NCBI RefSeq assembly: GCF_003945595.2
Contig: NW_024104757.1
Coordinates: 177,154 to 241,153, forward strand
Reading direction: 5' to 3'
From: Pipra filicauda
Lineage: Eukaryota; Chordata; Aves; Passeriformes; Pipridae
Length of the DNA: 64,000 nucleotides
Position 1 is the stretch's first letter. Each line of letters opens with the position of its first letter. Of this stretch, positions 13,713 through 26,047 are shown piece by piece. Under the pieces are notes generated by a model. It was not told the origin of the DNA. It saw only the letters and a list, made by a program, of their open reading frames with translations, and did no database searches. A program made the position numbers and the translations under genes.

Positions 13713-14639
13713 ATCCAAGGTCACAGCTCTGGAGGTGACACCGAAAAAGAGGAAAGACCTTTTGCAGGTGCTGGGAGGGATGTGGAGATGGGAGCATAAG
13801 CATGGAAAGCTTTTCCTCTCAAAGCTTTTCCTCTCTGCAAAGCTTGTTTTTAATTATAGACTATTTCAGGTTTAGGGATGTCTGGCGTGTGACTTCAGCC
13901 CTGTCACCTCCGTGGTTCTGTCACAGTGTGACACAGGTCTCGGAGGGAGGCTGCCCAAGGTAAAAGTTTCTGTGCAGTCTGGAGAGCTCTTGGACTCTCA
14001 GGAACACTTTTATGGTCAGCCAGATGTGTTCAGGGCAGAGCAGAGTGTTCCCCTGTCACCTCATAAACCCGCTGCTCCTGTGTGGGGCTGCCCCAAACCA
14101 GCCTGAACCGTCCTGAAGGGCTGATTAGAACCAGGCTTAGGGAACCACCCATCCCAGGGCACAGAGTTCACCAGGAGGGCCCACACTTAGCAAGGGCCTG
14201 TGCAAAGCAGCCAGGAATGGCTGTGGGTACACACAGTGGGGCACAGTGCTGCCCAAACTCACCTGGTCCATCCCAAATCCCACCTCTGTCAGCCCCGGGG
14301 CTTGGGGGCTGTTTCTTTAGGGAGCTGCTCATCACTTCCAGGGTCAGAGAGGGTTTGCCAACCCCCCCCCCCCAGGGCCTACACAGCCCAGAGCACAGCC
14401 CAGCCCTCCTTCCCCTCAAGGATAACCCTCCCACTGACTTCAAAGCCAAGGCAGCTCGAGAGGACAAAGAGGAGCATTGTGGCTGACAGCGCTTGGGGAC
14501 ACCCCACACAAGTTGTTTGCGGAGATCCCAAATCCAAGAGCATTTTTGCAGCTTGGCTTAAGTGTGCAGAGAGCAGGCAGAGCCGAGGAGGAAAAGAGCT
14601 GCTCGAACTAAAGTAAGAGCATCCACGTGGGGGTTTGCA
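13713..14639. other. Intergenic, nothing recognised
   Basis: Unique DNA with a local near-duplication of 'aaagcttttcctct' around 13808-13836 and a poly-C run near 14364. No gene signal. Confidence 0.4.
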
Positions 14640-15083
14640 TCCAGATTCACTCCATTAGATCCGGCGCAACTTCCACACGGAGACGAAAAGCTCAGGTGCA
14701 ATCCCAGCTCGGAGGCTGCGCCAGGAACGGGGACCTGGGCGCAAGAGGCTTCAGCAGCAGCTGAACCGGCGCCTTTGGGTGCCCTCGGCGTGGTGCAAAG
14801 CACGGGATGAGGCTGCTCCCGGCTCGGCTCCCGCGGCTCTCCCGCCTGCCCGTCGTGCCGGGCGGCTCATCCCGGGGGTGGGAGCGGCCGCAGGGCTCTC
14901 TGTGGAGCCGGCGTTCGCAGCCCCGGCTCCGGCACAAGGGAGCACGTCCCCTGTTAATCAGCATTTAATTAAAGGACATGCTGACATTTGGAAATCAGAA
15001 ACAAGTCTCCTGTGTGGGCTGCCTCTCTCCGCCGCTCGCCTCTTCTCTGAATCACTCCCTGACATTTTGCCAGATTAGGATGT

Positions 15084-15085
15084 GA

Positions 15086-15120
<35 letters not shown>

Positions 15121-15123
15121 CTT
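15084..15123. repeat. (CT)n microsatellite
   Basis: About 40 bases of CT dinucleotides with one 'tttc' interruption. Confidence 0.93.
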
Positions 15124-15639
15124 CCTTATAAAAATAAATTGAAAAGGAGAGGCAAAGCCAGCGCTGCTCCTGAGGGAGAGGACACAGGGGATGGGGCTCC
15201 CGTTATTCCTGGTCCTCCAAAGACCCTGATGTGGGGTAGGACAGGGATGCTGAGGCGGGGGGTACTCACCGTGTCCCCGCGGGGCAACTGGTTCTGCCTC
15301 TCCAAAACCACTCGGAGAGCCGTGCAGGCATCTCGGCTCCCACAGCAGCCCGGGGCCGGGGGACGGGGCTGAGGGAATCACAGTGTGGGTGCTCGGCAGG
15401 GAAACAGGGAGTCCCTTGGAGACTTGGAGAGCTTGGGTGGGGAAGGAGGGAAGGACAGGGATGGAGAGACCCTCGGAGTGACCCCGCTCCCAGCGTCACT
15501 CCGGGCGCCAGGCTGGGGGCAGGGGGTGAGCCCTGGCTGGCAGCACACAGGGACGGGACAGCCGGGCTGGGGGGGCCTCTCCCCACGGACCCCAGGCGGG
15601 ACCCTCCTTTTCCCTCAAATTTCCATTCACCAGCCACCC

Positions 15640-15950
15640 CCCCGCAGTGAAACCCCCCCCCCCGTGCCCGCCACGTCCCCCCCCTGTGTACCCTCCTGTG
15701 CACACGCGGTGAGCCCGGCGTGGACCCCACGTGTCACCCCCCGGGTGTCCCTCTGTTCCCCCCGGCGAATCCCCCCGTGTACCCCACGTGTCACCCCCCG
15801 AGTGTCCCTGTGTACCCCCAAGTACCCCCCGGTGAATCCCTGCGTGTCCCCCCGTGTATCCTCCTTTTAAGCCACATGTACCCCCCTTGCGCCCCCCGCG
15901 TGTCCCTCCCGTGTCCCCCCCGTTCACTCTCTGCGTGTCCCACCCCCCGA
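15640..15950. repeat. C-rich degenerate minisatellite, about 57-bp period
   Basis: A nearly G-free strand of CCCC runs separated by 'gtgt'. The segment beginning 'ccacgtgtcacccccc' occurs at 15727 and again at 15784, a 57-base step. The - strand has many GGGG runs and could form G-quadruplexes. Confidence 0.8.
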
Positions 15951-16240
15951 TGCCGCCACCCCCGCCCCCCAAACCGGCCCGGGCATAGCGGGGCCGGGGG
16001 TCCTTTCCCCTCCCGGCCCGGGGACGGGGGGTCCCCCGGCTCGTCCCTCCGCCCACCCCCGCAGGGTCCCACCGTGGTGTCCCCCCCCTCCTCCCGCACC
16101 TTCTGCCGCGCTGAAACGGGGCCAGCGAGTCTGTTTATCTGCTCGCCCGTTCCCGAGCTGGGAAATGCAAACAGCAGCGAGCACCGGGGGAGGGGGGGAT
16201 TGGGGGGAACCCTCACCGTTCGCTTCCCCTCGGCTGCTCA

Positions 16241-16812
16241 TTTCAACCTTCTTTCAAGCAGAAATTACTCACATTAATCAGGAGTGGGAATGTGTTTGCA
16301 GCCCTGCAGATTTGGCAGCGCGGAATCAAATTCCATCAGTAGCAGCAGGAGGACGGGAGCCTGTATCTGCTGTGCACAGCCTAATAGAGCCATTGCCGGG
16401 GGAAATTGGATCCGAGAGCTCCCCTAAATTAATCTACCCTTTAAAAAAATGCCAAGAGATCTACATGACAAATGAGCGCTTGCAACGGAAACAGATGCAA
16501 ACACCCAGCGCATCACATGGGGCTGGAGCTGCCCCGGGGCCGGCAGCTGCGGGGGGGAGAGGGGCACAAAAAACCTCCAGCAACTGGGTCCCTGGACCTG
16601 CAATCCGGGTGGGGAGAGCTGCGGGAACAGCAGAGAGGAGCAAAACTCTTAACAGATCATTAAAGGCTCACGGAAAGGAAGGGAGGGGGTGTTGTCCCAA
16701 ATCTGGGTTCTTTCACCCAGTGTGCAAGAAGCTGATCCACACACGGGGTTGAGGTGTTTGATTTATTCACAGCTCTCTGCAGAAGGGGGTGCTGGGGGGT
16801 CACCCAAACTCT
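16241..16812. other. Unique DNA, possible conserved element
   Basis: The part from 16250 to 16500 is AT-richer than its flanks and holds 'attaatca', 'taatagag' and 'aattaatc' cores. This composition beside a CpG-rich patch resembles conserved regulatory DNA, but conservation cannot be tested here. Confidence 0.3.
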
Positions 16813-17225
16813 GAAATAATCACAGACTGGTTTGGGTTGGAAGGGACTTTAAAGATCACCCAGTGCCACTCCTTGCCATGGGCAGAGACATCTCCCACTA
16901 GCCCAGGTTGCTCCAATCTGGCCTTGGACACTTCCAGGGATGAAGCAGCCACAGCTTCTCTGGGCAACCTGTGCCAGGGCCTCCCCACCCTCCCAGGGAA
17001 GAATTCCTTCCCTATATCTAACCTAAATTTCCCCTCTGTCAGTTTGAACCCCTTACTCTTTGTCCTGCCACTCCAGTTCCTGAGGAACAGACCCTCCCCA
17101 GCTTCTTTACAGCCCCTTCAGGTGCTGTGAGGTCTCCACACAACCTTCTCTTCTCCAGGCTGAACAGCCCCAGCCCTCTCAGCCCATCTCTGTCCAAAGC
17201 CCCTCTCCTGCTCCCCAGGATCGGT
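16813..17225 (-). mobile_element. CR1 LINE fragment, 3' end, relatively long
   Basis: Starts at 'aatcacagactggtttgg' and continues through the usual blocks to 'cttctcttctccaggctg' and 'ctcagcccatctctgtcc', so it reaches further into CR1 than most copies here. Non-coding and 5'-truncated. Confidence 0.95.
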
Positions 17226-20200
17226 GCCGGGGGCTCGGAGCCATCCCCAGTACGGGCCCCAGAGGTGCCATGGGGCAGCCAGGAGAAGCCCAGCGAGGCA
17301 GAGCCAGGGCTGTGGGGCAGCAGCAGGTGCTGCCAGGCTGCTCCCACCACCCCCCCACCGTGGCAGGGGGGAAATCAGGGCAGGGGGGGGTCCTGGGGTC
17401 CTGACTCCATGCCGGGGGTTGGGGCGCAGCTGCCACGGTTCCTCTGCTGTAATAGAGCTGCTGCTGCTGCTGCTCCAAGGTGATTGCTGCTTTATTGGCT
17501 TATTTTTAGTCGTGTGGCCGCATTGGGAGCAAGATGGATGGGGCTTGTCTTGCCTTGGGAGAGACTTTTGTTGCAGCAGGAGCCCGGGCACGAGGCGGGA
17601 GCGACTGCTCTGAGAGCTGCCTTGGAAACGGAGGGAGTGAAGCTCCCCAGGGCAGGGAGGAGCTCTCCAGCCCCCCATTCCTGCCCCAGGAAGGGTCTGT
17701 AGGGTGGGCATAGAGGGGCCAGGCCAGGTGTGTGGGCTGCTTGATGCTGGGCAGTTACCTCCAGTGGAGGATCCCCAGTTGTGGGGGGTCCCACCGACAC
17801 ATGCGGTGGGAAAATCCAAGGACCCACGTGGTGGTCAGGGTCTTGTCTGCCCTGAGGGTCTCCCATTCCAGGAGTCTGTCTTCTCACAATCAGACAGCAG
17901 GAATGCTGCTGGGCCCATCTCCAGGAGATGCCCCCTGGCCAGGGCTGATCCCTGGAGGGGAGGGCAGTGCCCTGCTCTGTGTCCGAGCTCCGTGTGCAAG
18001 TTGGGTTTGCAACCCAAGTGGAGTTGCATGATGGCAACTGGGAAAATAAATCTTTCTCGGGTGAGTTTTGCTCCCTGATCAGATGTGCTGCCGGGGGGTT
18101 TTGTTGCAGGAGGTTTGTTCTGTTGCCTACAGAAAATCCAGGGCCGGGTGTCAGGATTTTATGGCGACGGGAAAGCGAAAACACCCGGGGAGCTGGATGA
18201 GGAAGAGTGTGACCTTGTTTAAAGGATCAGGAGTGTGTGGACAGTGTGTGGCAATAATTGGGTGTCTCTGTGTCCCCCCCAGTCCCATGGGGATGGGTGT
18301 TGCCCAGGGAGCAGAGCCTGAGCACCCAAGCTCGTGTGCCCTGGTCCCGTGGCTGCTCCTGGAGTGGTGGGAACTGTGGCCAGCGAGGCCACAGGGAATA
18401 TTGATTGGTTTTCCAGTGTAACCTGACAGAGCCTATTCTGCTGATGTAATGAAGATGGATGATCCCATCCTCCCTCACTGGTGCTTTGGGGAAAGGGAAA
18501 ATTATTTTCTGCATCCTGGAGGGATGTGCCACAGTCCTCCTGTACCTCAGCTCATTTCCACTGCTCCTGCTGGTTTTCTCTGCTTTCCATCCTCGTGGTT
18601 CTCTGCCTTCCCGTGTCCCAGCACTGCACTGTCTCATCCCACCACATGGATCTGGTGCTCAGGCTGGGGAGCAGCTGAGCCTGGCCCAGACCATCAGGGG
18701 TGCAGACCTTGCTGCTGGGATGAGCTGGGAGAGGGCTTGTTGCGGGTGGAATTCCTTTTCCCGTGGTGGAAAGCTCTCCCACCGGGCCTCACCACAGCCA
18801 GAGTCCCGATCCAGCCTCGCTCCACAGCTCACCTCTCCCTCCTCCTCCGCCTTTGCTCCGTGTCTCCTGTTCTTCCTTTGCTTCCCCCACCAGTGTCCGC
18901 CTGCACGTGCGTCTCCTCCTCGGGGCTGAGGCAGCCCAGCAGCCCTGGGCACCCCAGCTGCCAGCCCAGCTTGCTGCAAACACATCCCACCTCCCACACA
19001 CGGGCAGATCTCCCACTGGTGAGCCCAGTTCCTGAGCCCCAGAGCCTCATCTCTGGACCTGTTCAATGCCAAGTGAGGTTGATGAGCTCCTTCCACAGCC
19101 TGAGCTGAGCGTTTGGGAAAGTGCAGCCTGACCAGCAGTGATGAATCCACCTCTCTGCTGTGACACCAGGCTCGAGCACTCACATGGCACAAGGCACTTA
19201 TGTACAGTCATAAAAGTGATTTAAAATTGGACGGGGGTTTAAAAGAAAAAAAACCCCGAGCTCACCAATTCCCGGGTCTGTATTTCTTCTCGTAGCCTTT
19301 ACCCTCCGGGTTTCATGTTTTCAGGCTTTTCTCAACAAACAGCACAGTTGGAAATGCTACAGTGTTTTTCTATCAGAGCTGAGAATCCTCCAGAATCACG
19401 GGGCTGTGGGAAGAAAGAGAAGTACCAACTGCTGGAATGCACGAGGTGTGATCTCCAGAGCCGCCAGCACCTCTGCAAAGGAACCATCCCTGCTTCAGGA
19501 GTCTGCTGAGTCTCATTGCTGTCCTCTGCCAGATCCAAACCCCAGCATTTCACAGACCTGGCATTCCAGGTCTGCCCCAATGCCCGGCACCTCCCTCACT
19601 TCCAGCTGAGCATCCATCCCGGGAAAACACCCAGTCGTGGAACAAAGATTTCCAGGGATGCAGAGAGCCAGTGATAACCACAGCCCACGTGTTAAACCTC
19701 TGAGCCTCTTAAGGCTGTTTTTGGGTGGGATCTCTGGCGTTCCAGCCAAGTTCTACGAGGGGATGAATAAATTCTTGTAAAACCAAGGGGAAATAATCCT
19801 GTAGCAAACACATGGCACCTTTTCGGCCTCATGAGTCCACTTGGATATTCATGGCAGGGCAATTACTCTTTTGCCCAGCTCAGGGAACTAATTTCCTAAG
19901 TAGTACAACTCCACCAGGAGAGGAGAGCTGGTCAGGGAGTTAGGGAGGAGGGGAAACCACAGTGCTCAGTGATTTTGAATTAAATACTTTAAAAATAAGG
20001 CACCCCAAGCACCTGCCTGTCGCTGGAGGCAAACAATGAACGCAACAATGAACTTTTTGGTGGCCTGGGTGGCATTTTTGTAGTGGGGTCATTTTGGGGA
20101 AGAGCTTTGGAGGGTCCAGGTTGCCGGGAGCACATCCACGTGTTCCACAGCCACCTTTTCCTCCTGCTCCCAGCAGACAACTCCAGCCAAACATCTGGCA

Positions 20201-21079
20201 AAGCTGTGGCCCGTGGCAGGCCGGGCTGACAGTTCCTGGGAGATCAACCCCCCGAGCACCATCCCTTGGTGGGAGCTCACTCACAAAGGCAAGAAAACGG
20301 AAGCAAATCTTACATGACACATTTATTTTTGTCATCTATTTATTAGCTCAGAGCAAAAGTCCTGCTGCGCTGCATTCTGGGGATTATGCAAATGAGGGAC
20401 ATCAAGACAATTAAAAAAAAAGAAGCCCAAGTGAGCACAATGTCAGAGCTGGAGCAGATGCTGAGGGGCAGCACAGCCCCCCCCGACCGCTCCTGGTCTG
20501 CTCCAGATCCAACATATCACCCCATCCAAACCCTCCCCGTGTGGACAACCCAGCCAAGCAGCTCATTAGGCCCAGCAGTTAATGAGCTGCCCAACACACC
20601 TCCCAGGGTGTTGCCCTCATCTGTATCCCCATCCCTGTTCAGGGGGAGGATGTGCAGGATGGACCCTGCCCCGAACTCCTCCCGTCACAGGTTTTACCTC
20701 GATCGCCGCGGCCAAAATTAACAGTTAGAATCGGATTTAAGGGGTCGTTTAGGGGGCTGCCCACAGGGCAGAGAGCAGGGAGGGTCCTTGTCCCCCCAAA
20801 AAGGACCTCCTGTGTCCCCACGGGGAGCAGCCCGGTGGAAGGTGAGGTAATGCCGTGCTCCTGCCGGGTCGGGCGCTGCCACGGGAGGAGGATCTGGCGC
20901 CCAAGCCTGGCTAAATCCCCACTGAATCACCCGTTGTTACACTGACAGCTCGGGATTTAGGAGAGCTAAAGTGGATGGATAGCAATGAGCTGCGGGAGGA
21001 AAAGAAGGAAAAAAAAAAAAGGTCCCAAATCCGACTTGTCTTTACTTTGCTTTGCCAAGCCCCGGAGGACTCGGGATGT
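17226..21079. other. Intergenic, no gene recognised
   Basis: Nearly 4 kb without a recognised gene. It includes a short CTG run at 17459-17475 and an octamer motif 'atgcaaat' at 20386-20393. Open frames of 60 to 230 codons on both strands have no domain and no paired splice sites I could trust. Confidence 0.4.
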
Positions 21080-22230
21080 GTGTTTGGGATTTAATCCTGT
21101 CTGAACCCCTCTAGTTTGAGACAGAGGTGGAGGGAGAGCTTAAGGCGGCTGAAGTGCATGTCGAGAGCTGCTCCCAAGGACAGCTCCTGCCCCGGCTGCT
21201 CCTGGAAGCGGGAAAGCGTTTCCCAAAAGCCTGTGGAAGAGCACAGGCAGGCTGGCGCTGGGAGACAGGCAGAGACGCAGGGAACAGCCAGGGAAACACG
21301 CTCGCATCCCCACTCCGCTAATTACACTCATTAGGGAAGGAATGCTGCCTCCGATTTCCAGCTCCACCAGCTATTTTTAATCCCCCTGCCTGCTGAAAGC
21401 GCGCACCGGAGACCTCGGGTGGGTTTTTTTTTTTTTGGTTTTGTGGTTTTTTTTTTCTTCTCTTGCTGGAAACGGGGATTTCTCCTCCCAGGTCAGAGGC
21501 TCTTTTGTGTCTGCTTGGCTGGGAGACGGGGCCGGAGACAAAGCAGGAAGGGAGAAAAGAGGGAGAGAGGCGAGCCGGGGCGAGCCGGCATCCCTGCCCC
21601 GGGGAGCGGGATGCGGGAAGCTGGAAGGGATGCAGAGGAGTGCGCGGCTCCGGTGGGGAGAGATAATTTATGCACAACCTCAGCTCGGGGTTGCGGGCGG
21701 CCGTCCCCAGCCGGCGTGGGAGGGAGGGAGGCCTCTCCCCATCGCCCCTTCACCCGCCTCCTCCCGCCCCGCAGCCACACACAGCCACACAATCCCCTCA
21801 CAATTAGGAAGACACCTATTCAGCACCGCTCTGGCATCGCTGGGCTTTTGTTCCTTCTCTTCTCCGCTGGCAAAGCTCTCTCTCCCTTCCCTCCGCTCGG
21901 CTCTGAGCAGCGCCCGGCGGTTCCTTAAGTTGCTTTTTCATAATCTCCACCAAAGAATCGCCGGAGTCCCGCGGTTGAGGCTGCAGGAGGAGAGAGAGGA
22001 GGAGGGGGAGGCCAAAAAAAAAAAAAAAAAAGGAGGAAAAAAAGTAAGACGGCGTTTTTTTTTTTTTCTCTCTCTCTCTCTCTTTCTTTGTCTGGAGTGT
22101 TGCCTGGAGGAGTTGTGCGTGTGAGGGTGAGCGGGAGCACTGGCTGGGATGGGATGGGCGAGGAGCACACGCAAACCACCCGCAGGCACCTGCACCCCGC
22201 GCTCCGGGAGTGTTACCTGTGCAGCGTCCT
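21080..22230. promoter_or_regulatory. CpG-rich patch, possible promoter
   Basis: CpG-dense between about 21500 and 22230, split by poly-A, poly-T and CT runs at 22014-22085. A + strand donor-like 'aaaaagtaaga' lies near 22043. No coding sequence is recognised on either strand, so direction and gene are unknown. Confidence 0.35.
22014..22087. repeat. Poly-A, poly-T and (CT)n cluster
   Basis: A run of about 18 A, a second shorter A run, then about 12 T followed by CT repeats, all within 75 bases. Length calls are likely unreliable in raw data. Confidence 0.9.
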
Positions 22231-22754
22231 CGGGGATGCCTCTCTAGGAGCATCCCAGAGCAACCCGAGCCCTTTATCCCTCGGTGGCGTGGGTCGGAAA
22301 TGCGTTGGTGCATGTGGATGTGCAGATTTCAGCCTGTTTGCAGTGTTGTAGCTGAGGGGTGGCACTGGCTTGCTGTAGTTCTGTTCCTGTGGATGTAGTG
22401 GATTAGCTGGGAAAATTTAAATTCTCTTTGCTTTAAGTGAGAATAATCACCAAGTTGTCAAAATGCATCCCTACATGAAGGTCTGTGAGGGGGTGTGTGT
22501 GTATATTCGTGTATATTTGCATTACTTATGTTGACACAGAATTACATGCAACACATGTTAACGTTCTTATCGGCTAAATTACACGTGAGCTCATTAACTG
22601 TTGGATTCCAGTGCTGGAATGAGTGTTCCTGTACATGAATATGTGTTTGTGTAATGATAGATGATATCAGATATGTAAAACTTGTTGTATATGGTAAGTT
22701 TTTTTGTCTTACCCAAGTGGCAGCCGTGTGAGGGGGGCGGGTTGTGGGACCGGG

Positions 22755-22770
22755 GTGTGTGTGTGTGTGC
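22755..22770. repeat. (GT)n microsatellite
   Basis: About eight GT units. Confidence 0.85.
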
Positions 22771-23320
22771 AAACACTTTGGCATTGTTTAGAGGGGGTAT
22801 AAAACCCGTGGATCAGCTCCTGTCTGCAGGTAAAAGAAACTCTGCCTGGTGCAGAGGTGCATTTGGGTTTCTGGAGGGCAAAGAGCGGATTTGGGAGTGC
22901 CTGCGCCTCGCTGAACCTCCCCGAATCCTGCGAGGAGGTGCCGGTGTGCTCGGCAGAGCCGGGCGTGCCGTGGGACTGCAGCCGAGCAATCCTTCCTTCC
23001 CCTGGCTGCAAACTTGCGGCTCCGACAGCAGCGCTGGCATTGGACACATGGAGAGGGAGGCTCTCCGGGTCCTCTCCGATGAGGTAATCCCGAAGAAAGA
23101 TAAGGGAAGTGGTGCATGTGTTAACCTGAGCGGTGATGTCAGCGAGGGGAAAGGAGATTATTTGCTCGGAGGTAGGAATTGCCTTGATTTCGGTGTCTGA
23201 TTCCCGCCGTTATTCCGGGAGTGCCAGGGTACCCTCACCAGGGTGAGGGGGTTCTGAGGGCTGGGGGGGGTTTCTGGGGAGCCCAAATGGGTCGCAGTGG
23301 CTCGTGCAGTGATTTCAGCA

Positions 23321-23342
23321 CTGTGTGTGTGTGTGTGTGTGC
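23321..23342. repeat. (GT)n microsatellite
   Basis: About ten perfect TG units. Confidence 0.9.
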
Positions 23343-25302
23343 CAGTCCTGCTGCACTCACGTGTCTGGGCTGCGATAGCCCGTTAAGGAGGAGGAGAATT
23401 TTCCTCTGCCAGAAGCTTCAGCGACAGAGAGGAGAGGGGAAGGTGGCAGAGCCTCCAGACCCCCCTCCAAGGAGCGGGCTGGGGGTGCCCAGAGGTGCCC
23501 AAGCGATGTCCCCTCCTGGTTTTTGCAGACGTCTGTGTGTCCCCAGGGAGTGGTGGCAGACCTTCAGCAGCAGGGCTGGGTGGGACCAGGGCTGGGATGG
23601 CTCCAGGCAGGGGGAACAGGCTCAGGTACAGGCTTGGGACACCTCCACACTGCGTTTATGGGGTTGGTTTTCCCTCCAGGTGTGGCTGTGCCTTGGTGGG
23701 GGAGCAATGGGACCCCAGGGCCCTGCCCAGCGGGGTGAGAGCAGTGGAGGAAACGCCTCCAAAGCAGAAAAGAGGCACTTTTCTCCAGCAGGATTTCTCC
23801 CCGTGCTAATGGATGTCACATTAAGGCACGAGCCTGCAATGACTTGTCAGCAGAACATGATAAATGGCTGGAAACAGGGACCAGCAGGGCCGGGAGCAGC
23901 CGAAACACAAATCTCTCATGTCTGTCTCACCTTGGGCCTGACACCCAGGATGCATCCATGATGCTCCCACCCCCTCTCCAGCTGTACAACCTGCCCCTAG
24001 GATGTTCCCTCTCCAGGGGCTGATCCATGTGCTGTGTCCTATTCCAGCCCCACATTTCCCACACACGGTGCCCTTGCCTTGCCTGTTGCTCTGAGCTGCA
24101 GAGCACAGCCCGTGCTCCAGGCTCAGCCCGGGTTTGGCACTCAGGATCTTCCCCACAGCCAGGGGAGAGCCAAACCAAGAGCCAGCTTGGCCTCTCAGTG
24201 CCCAGACAGGGTCCTCCAAAACCCAGGATGCAAAACTGTGCAAGGCTTAACCCCCCTGTGCCTCACACTGGTGCAGGATGGCAGCTCCCACGTGGGTAAG
24301 ACCATCAACCCCCCCTGTTTCCATCCCAACCATCCCAGTTTTGCTAATCCTCCCTGGCCTGCAATGGGGAGCATCAGCAGGGACACACATGGAGGGTCCC
24401 CTCAGCCCCACAGCTGCCACCTCTCCCTGCCGCACTGGCCTCCCTCGTGCATCCAGAGGGCAATTCCCAGTGGGAAGCACAGCAGAGGTGCAGCCAGACA
24501 GGGTTGCACAGGATGGAATATCTGCCAGGAACCCTCTGTTGCGTGTGCAGGTTGAGTCAGGGGGGCTCTGGGGGTCAGGGCAGCTGCTGGGCAAGTACAG
24601 GGGTCACAGTCTGGTCCTGGGTGGGCACAGTTAAACCCTCTTAAAGGGTTAAACCCTCTCTGAGCCCAGTGCAAAGCCATGGTGTGAGTTCCAGATGAGC
24701 ACTGGCAGCTGTCCCTGCTCCTGTCCCAGGAGAGAGCTGGGGCTGGGGCTGTTTGAGTTTGTGCATGTGATGGTGAAGTCACATGAAAGGGGGTTTGGGG
24801 TCTGCTCTGTGGGGGGTGGAAAGGGCACTTTAGCAGGGCCCCTTCCCCCAGCACAGCCTGTCCCTTATGGACTCAGCCTCGACTGACGGCGGTGGGAGAT
24901 GGGCTGATCTCTTCTTCTCCCCAAGCTTGTGGTCAGGGTGATGTCTCTGAAGTGACTGGACTCACCTGAGAGAGGTTTGAGCCCTTGGAAGTGTCTCCCA
25001 GGGGAGCTGAGGTGGCCTCTCTGGTGATGCTCATCCTGCCTTCGCTTTTTATCTCTGGACAAGCGACCCCACACCCTCACAGAGCTCTTCCCTCACCTTC
25101 CCCCTCTCATTCCTCCATCTCTTTGTTCCCTCTGCTCTGGTTGTTTCTGATCACTGAACCCTTCAGATGGTGTTTCTCCATTCCCAAGTCCAAGCTGCTG
25201 GAGAACCAAGGGGAGCAGTGCTCACCCTCCTCTCCTCACCCTCCTCCTCCTCACCAGGGATCAACCCCTGGGGTGTGTGGGACAGCTCAGATGGAGTCCC
25301 CA

Positions 25303-25832
25303 AATCCCTGCCAGAGTCAGGGCCATTGATCCCCTCATCCCTGCCAGAGCCAGGCCATTGATCCCCCCATCCCTGCCAGAGCCAGACCATTGATCCCCCA
25401 TCCCTGCCAGAGCCAGGTCCATTGATCCCCCAATCCCTGCCTGAACCAGGCCATTGATCCCCCCATCCCTGCCAGAGCCAGACCATTGATCCCCCATCCC
25501 TGCCAGAGCCAGGTCATTGATCCCCCCATCCCTGCCAGAGCCAAACCATTGATCCCCTCATCCCTGCCAGAGCCAAACATTGATCCCCCATCCCTGCCAT
25601 AGCCAGGCCATGATCCCACCATCCCTGCCATAGCCAGACCATTGATCCCCCATCCTACCAGAGCCATGCCGTGAATCCCCCATCCCTGCCTGAACCAGGC
25701 CATTGATCCCCCATCCCTGCCAGAGCCAAACCATTGATCCCCCATCCCTGCCTGAACCAGGCCATTGATCCCCCTCCCTGCCTGAGCCAGACCATTGATC
25801 CCAATCCCTACCAGAGCCAGGCCATCCCTCAC
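25303..25832. repeat. Minisatellite, about 31-bp unit, roughly 17 copies
   Basis: The unit is built from 'ccctgccagagccagg' plus 'ccattgatcccccat', with copies differing by one- or two-base indels, so the array drifts through all frames. The - strand reads as Gly/Trp/Met-rich repeats, which are artefacts. Confidence 0.95.
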
Positions 25833-26008
25833 CAGCCCTGTGCGGCGCCAGCAAATGCAGACAAACTTCCTCCCCCCACCCCCGGCTCCTGCAGTGTCTC
25901 CTGCCTCCCAGCCCAGACTTAATTACAGCTGGGGCTGTGGGAGCTGAAATATCTGTGCCCAGGAATGTGCTGAAAGGCCCGGGAGGATCTTGTTAGCGAG
26001 TGACTTAC

Positions 26009-26047
26009 CTGGATTCCCGAGCTGAGCTTGCCCTCCCTTAATGGGCT
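26009..26047 (-). other. Orphan splice-bounded exon candidate, 39 nt
   Basis: Read on the - strand, a pyrimidine-rich stretch ending in 'gctttgccacag' precedes a 39-nt segment that ends in CCAG, followed by a consensus donor GTAAGTCAC. The segment is a multiple of three and open in one frame. It could be a 5' exon of a - strand gene such as CDK18, or chance. No protein is recognised. Confidence 0.25.

Larger units (their letters stand above)
14640..16240 (-). promoter_or_regulatory. CpG-rich patch with - strand donors, possible promoter
   Basis: CpG-dense DNA interrupted by a CT microsatellite and a C-rich repeat. Two - strand donor sites stand out: ACACG then GTGAGTACC, exon side ending at 15270, and GAACG then GTGAGG near 16218. 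A - strand first exon here would suit a 5' exon of CDK18, which in human faces away from KLHDC8A. No coding sequence is recognised and the link to CDK18 is inference. Confidence 0.35.
22231..25302. other. Intergenic, no gene recognised
   Basis: Starts AT-richer (22400-22700) with several 'acatg' and 'tgtata' words, then returns to GC-rich unique DNA. Two GT repeats are listed separately. A short inverted repeat 'taaaccctcttaaagggtt' occurs at about 24631-24649. Nothing codes convincingly. Confidence 0.4.

Noticed and set aside
13293..13724. Repetitive minus-strand frames around 13.3-13.7 kb
   Set aside because: They coincide with the 50-bp minisatellite.
15640..15950. Possible CRISPR-like or structured repeat in C-rich DNA
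   Set aside because: The organism is a vertebrate, and the units are degenerate C-rich minisatellite copies without regular spacers.
25335..25832. Minus-strand frame of Gly/Trp/Met-rich repeats
   Set aside because: It is a translation of the 31-bp minisatellite, and copies with indels shift frame freely.
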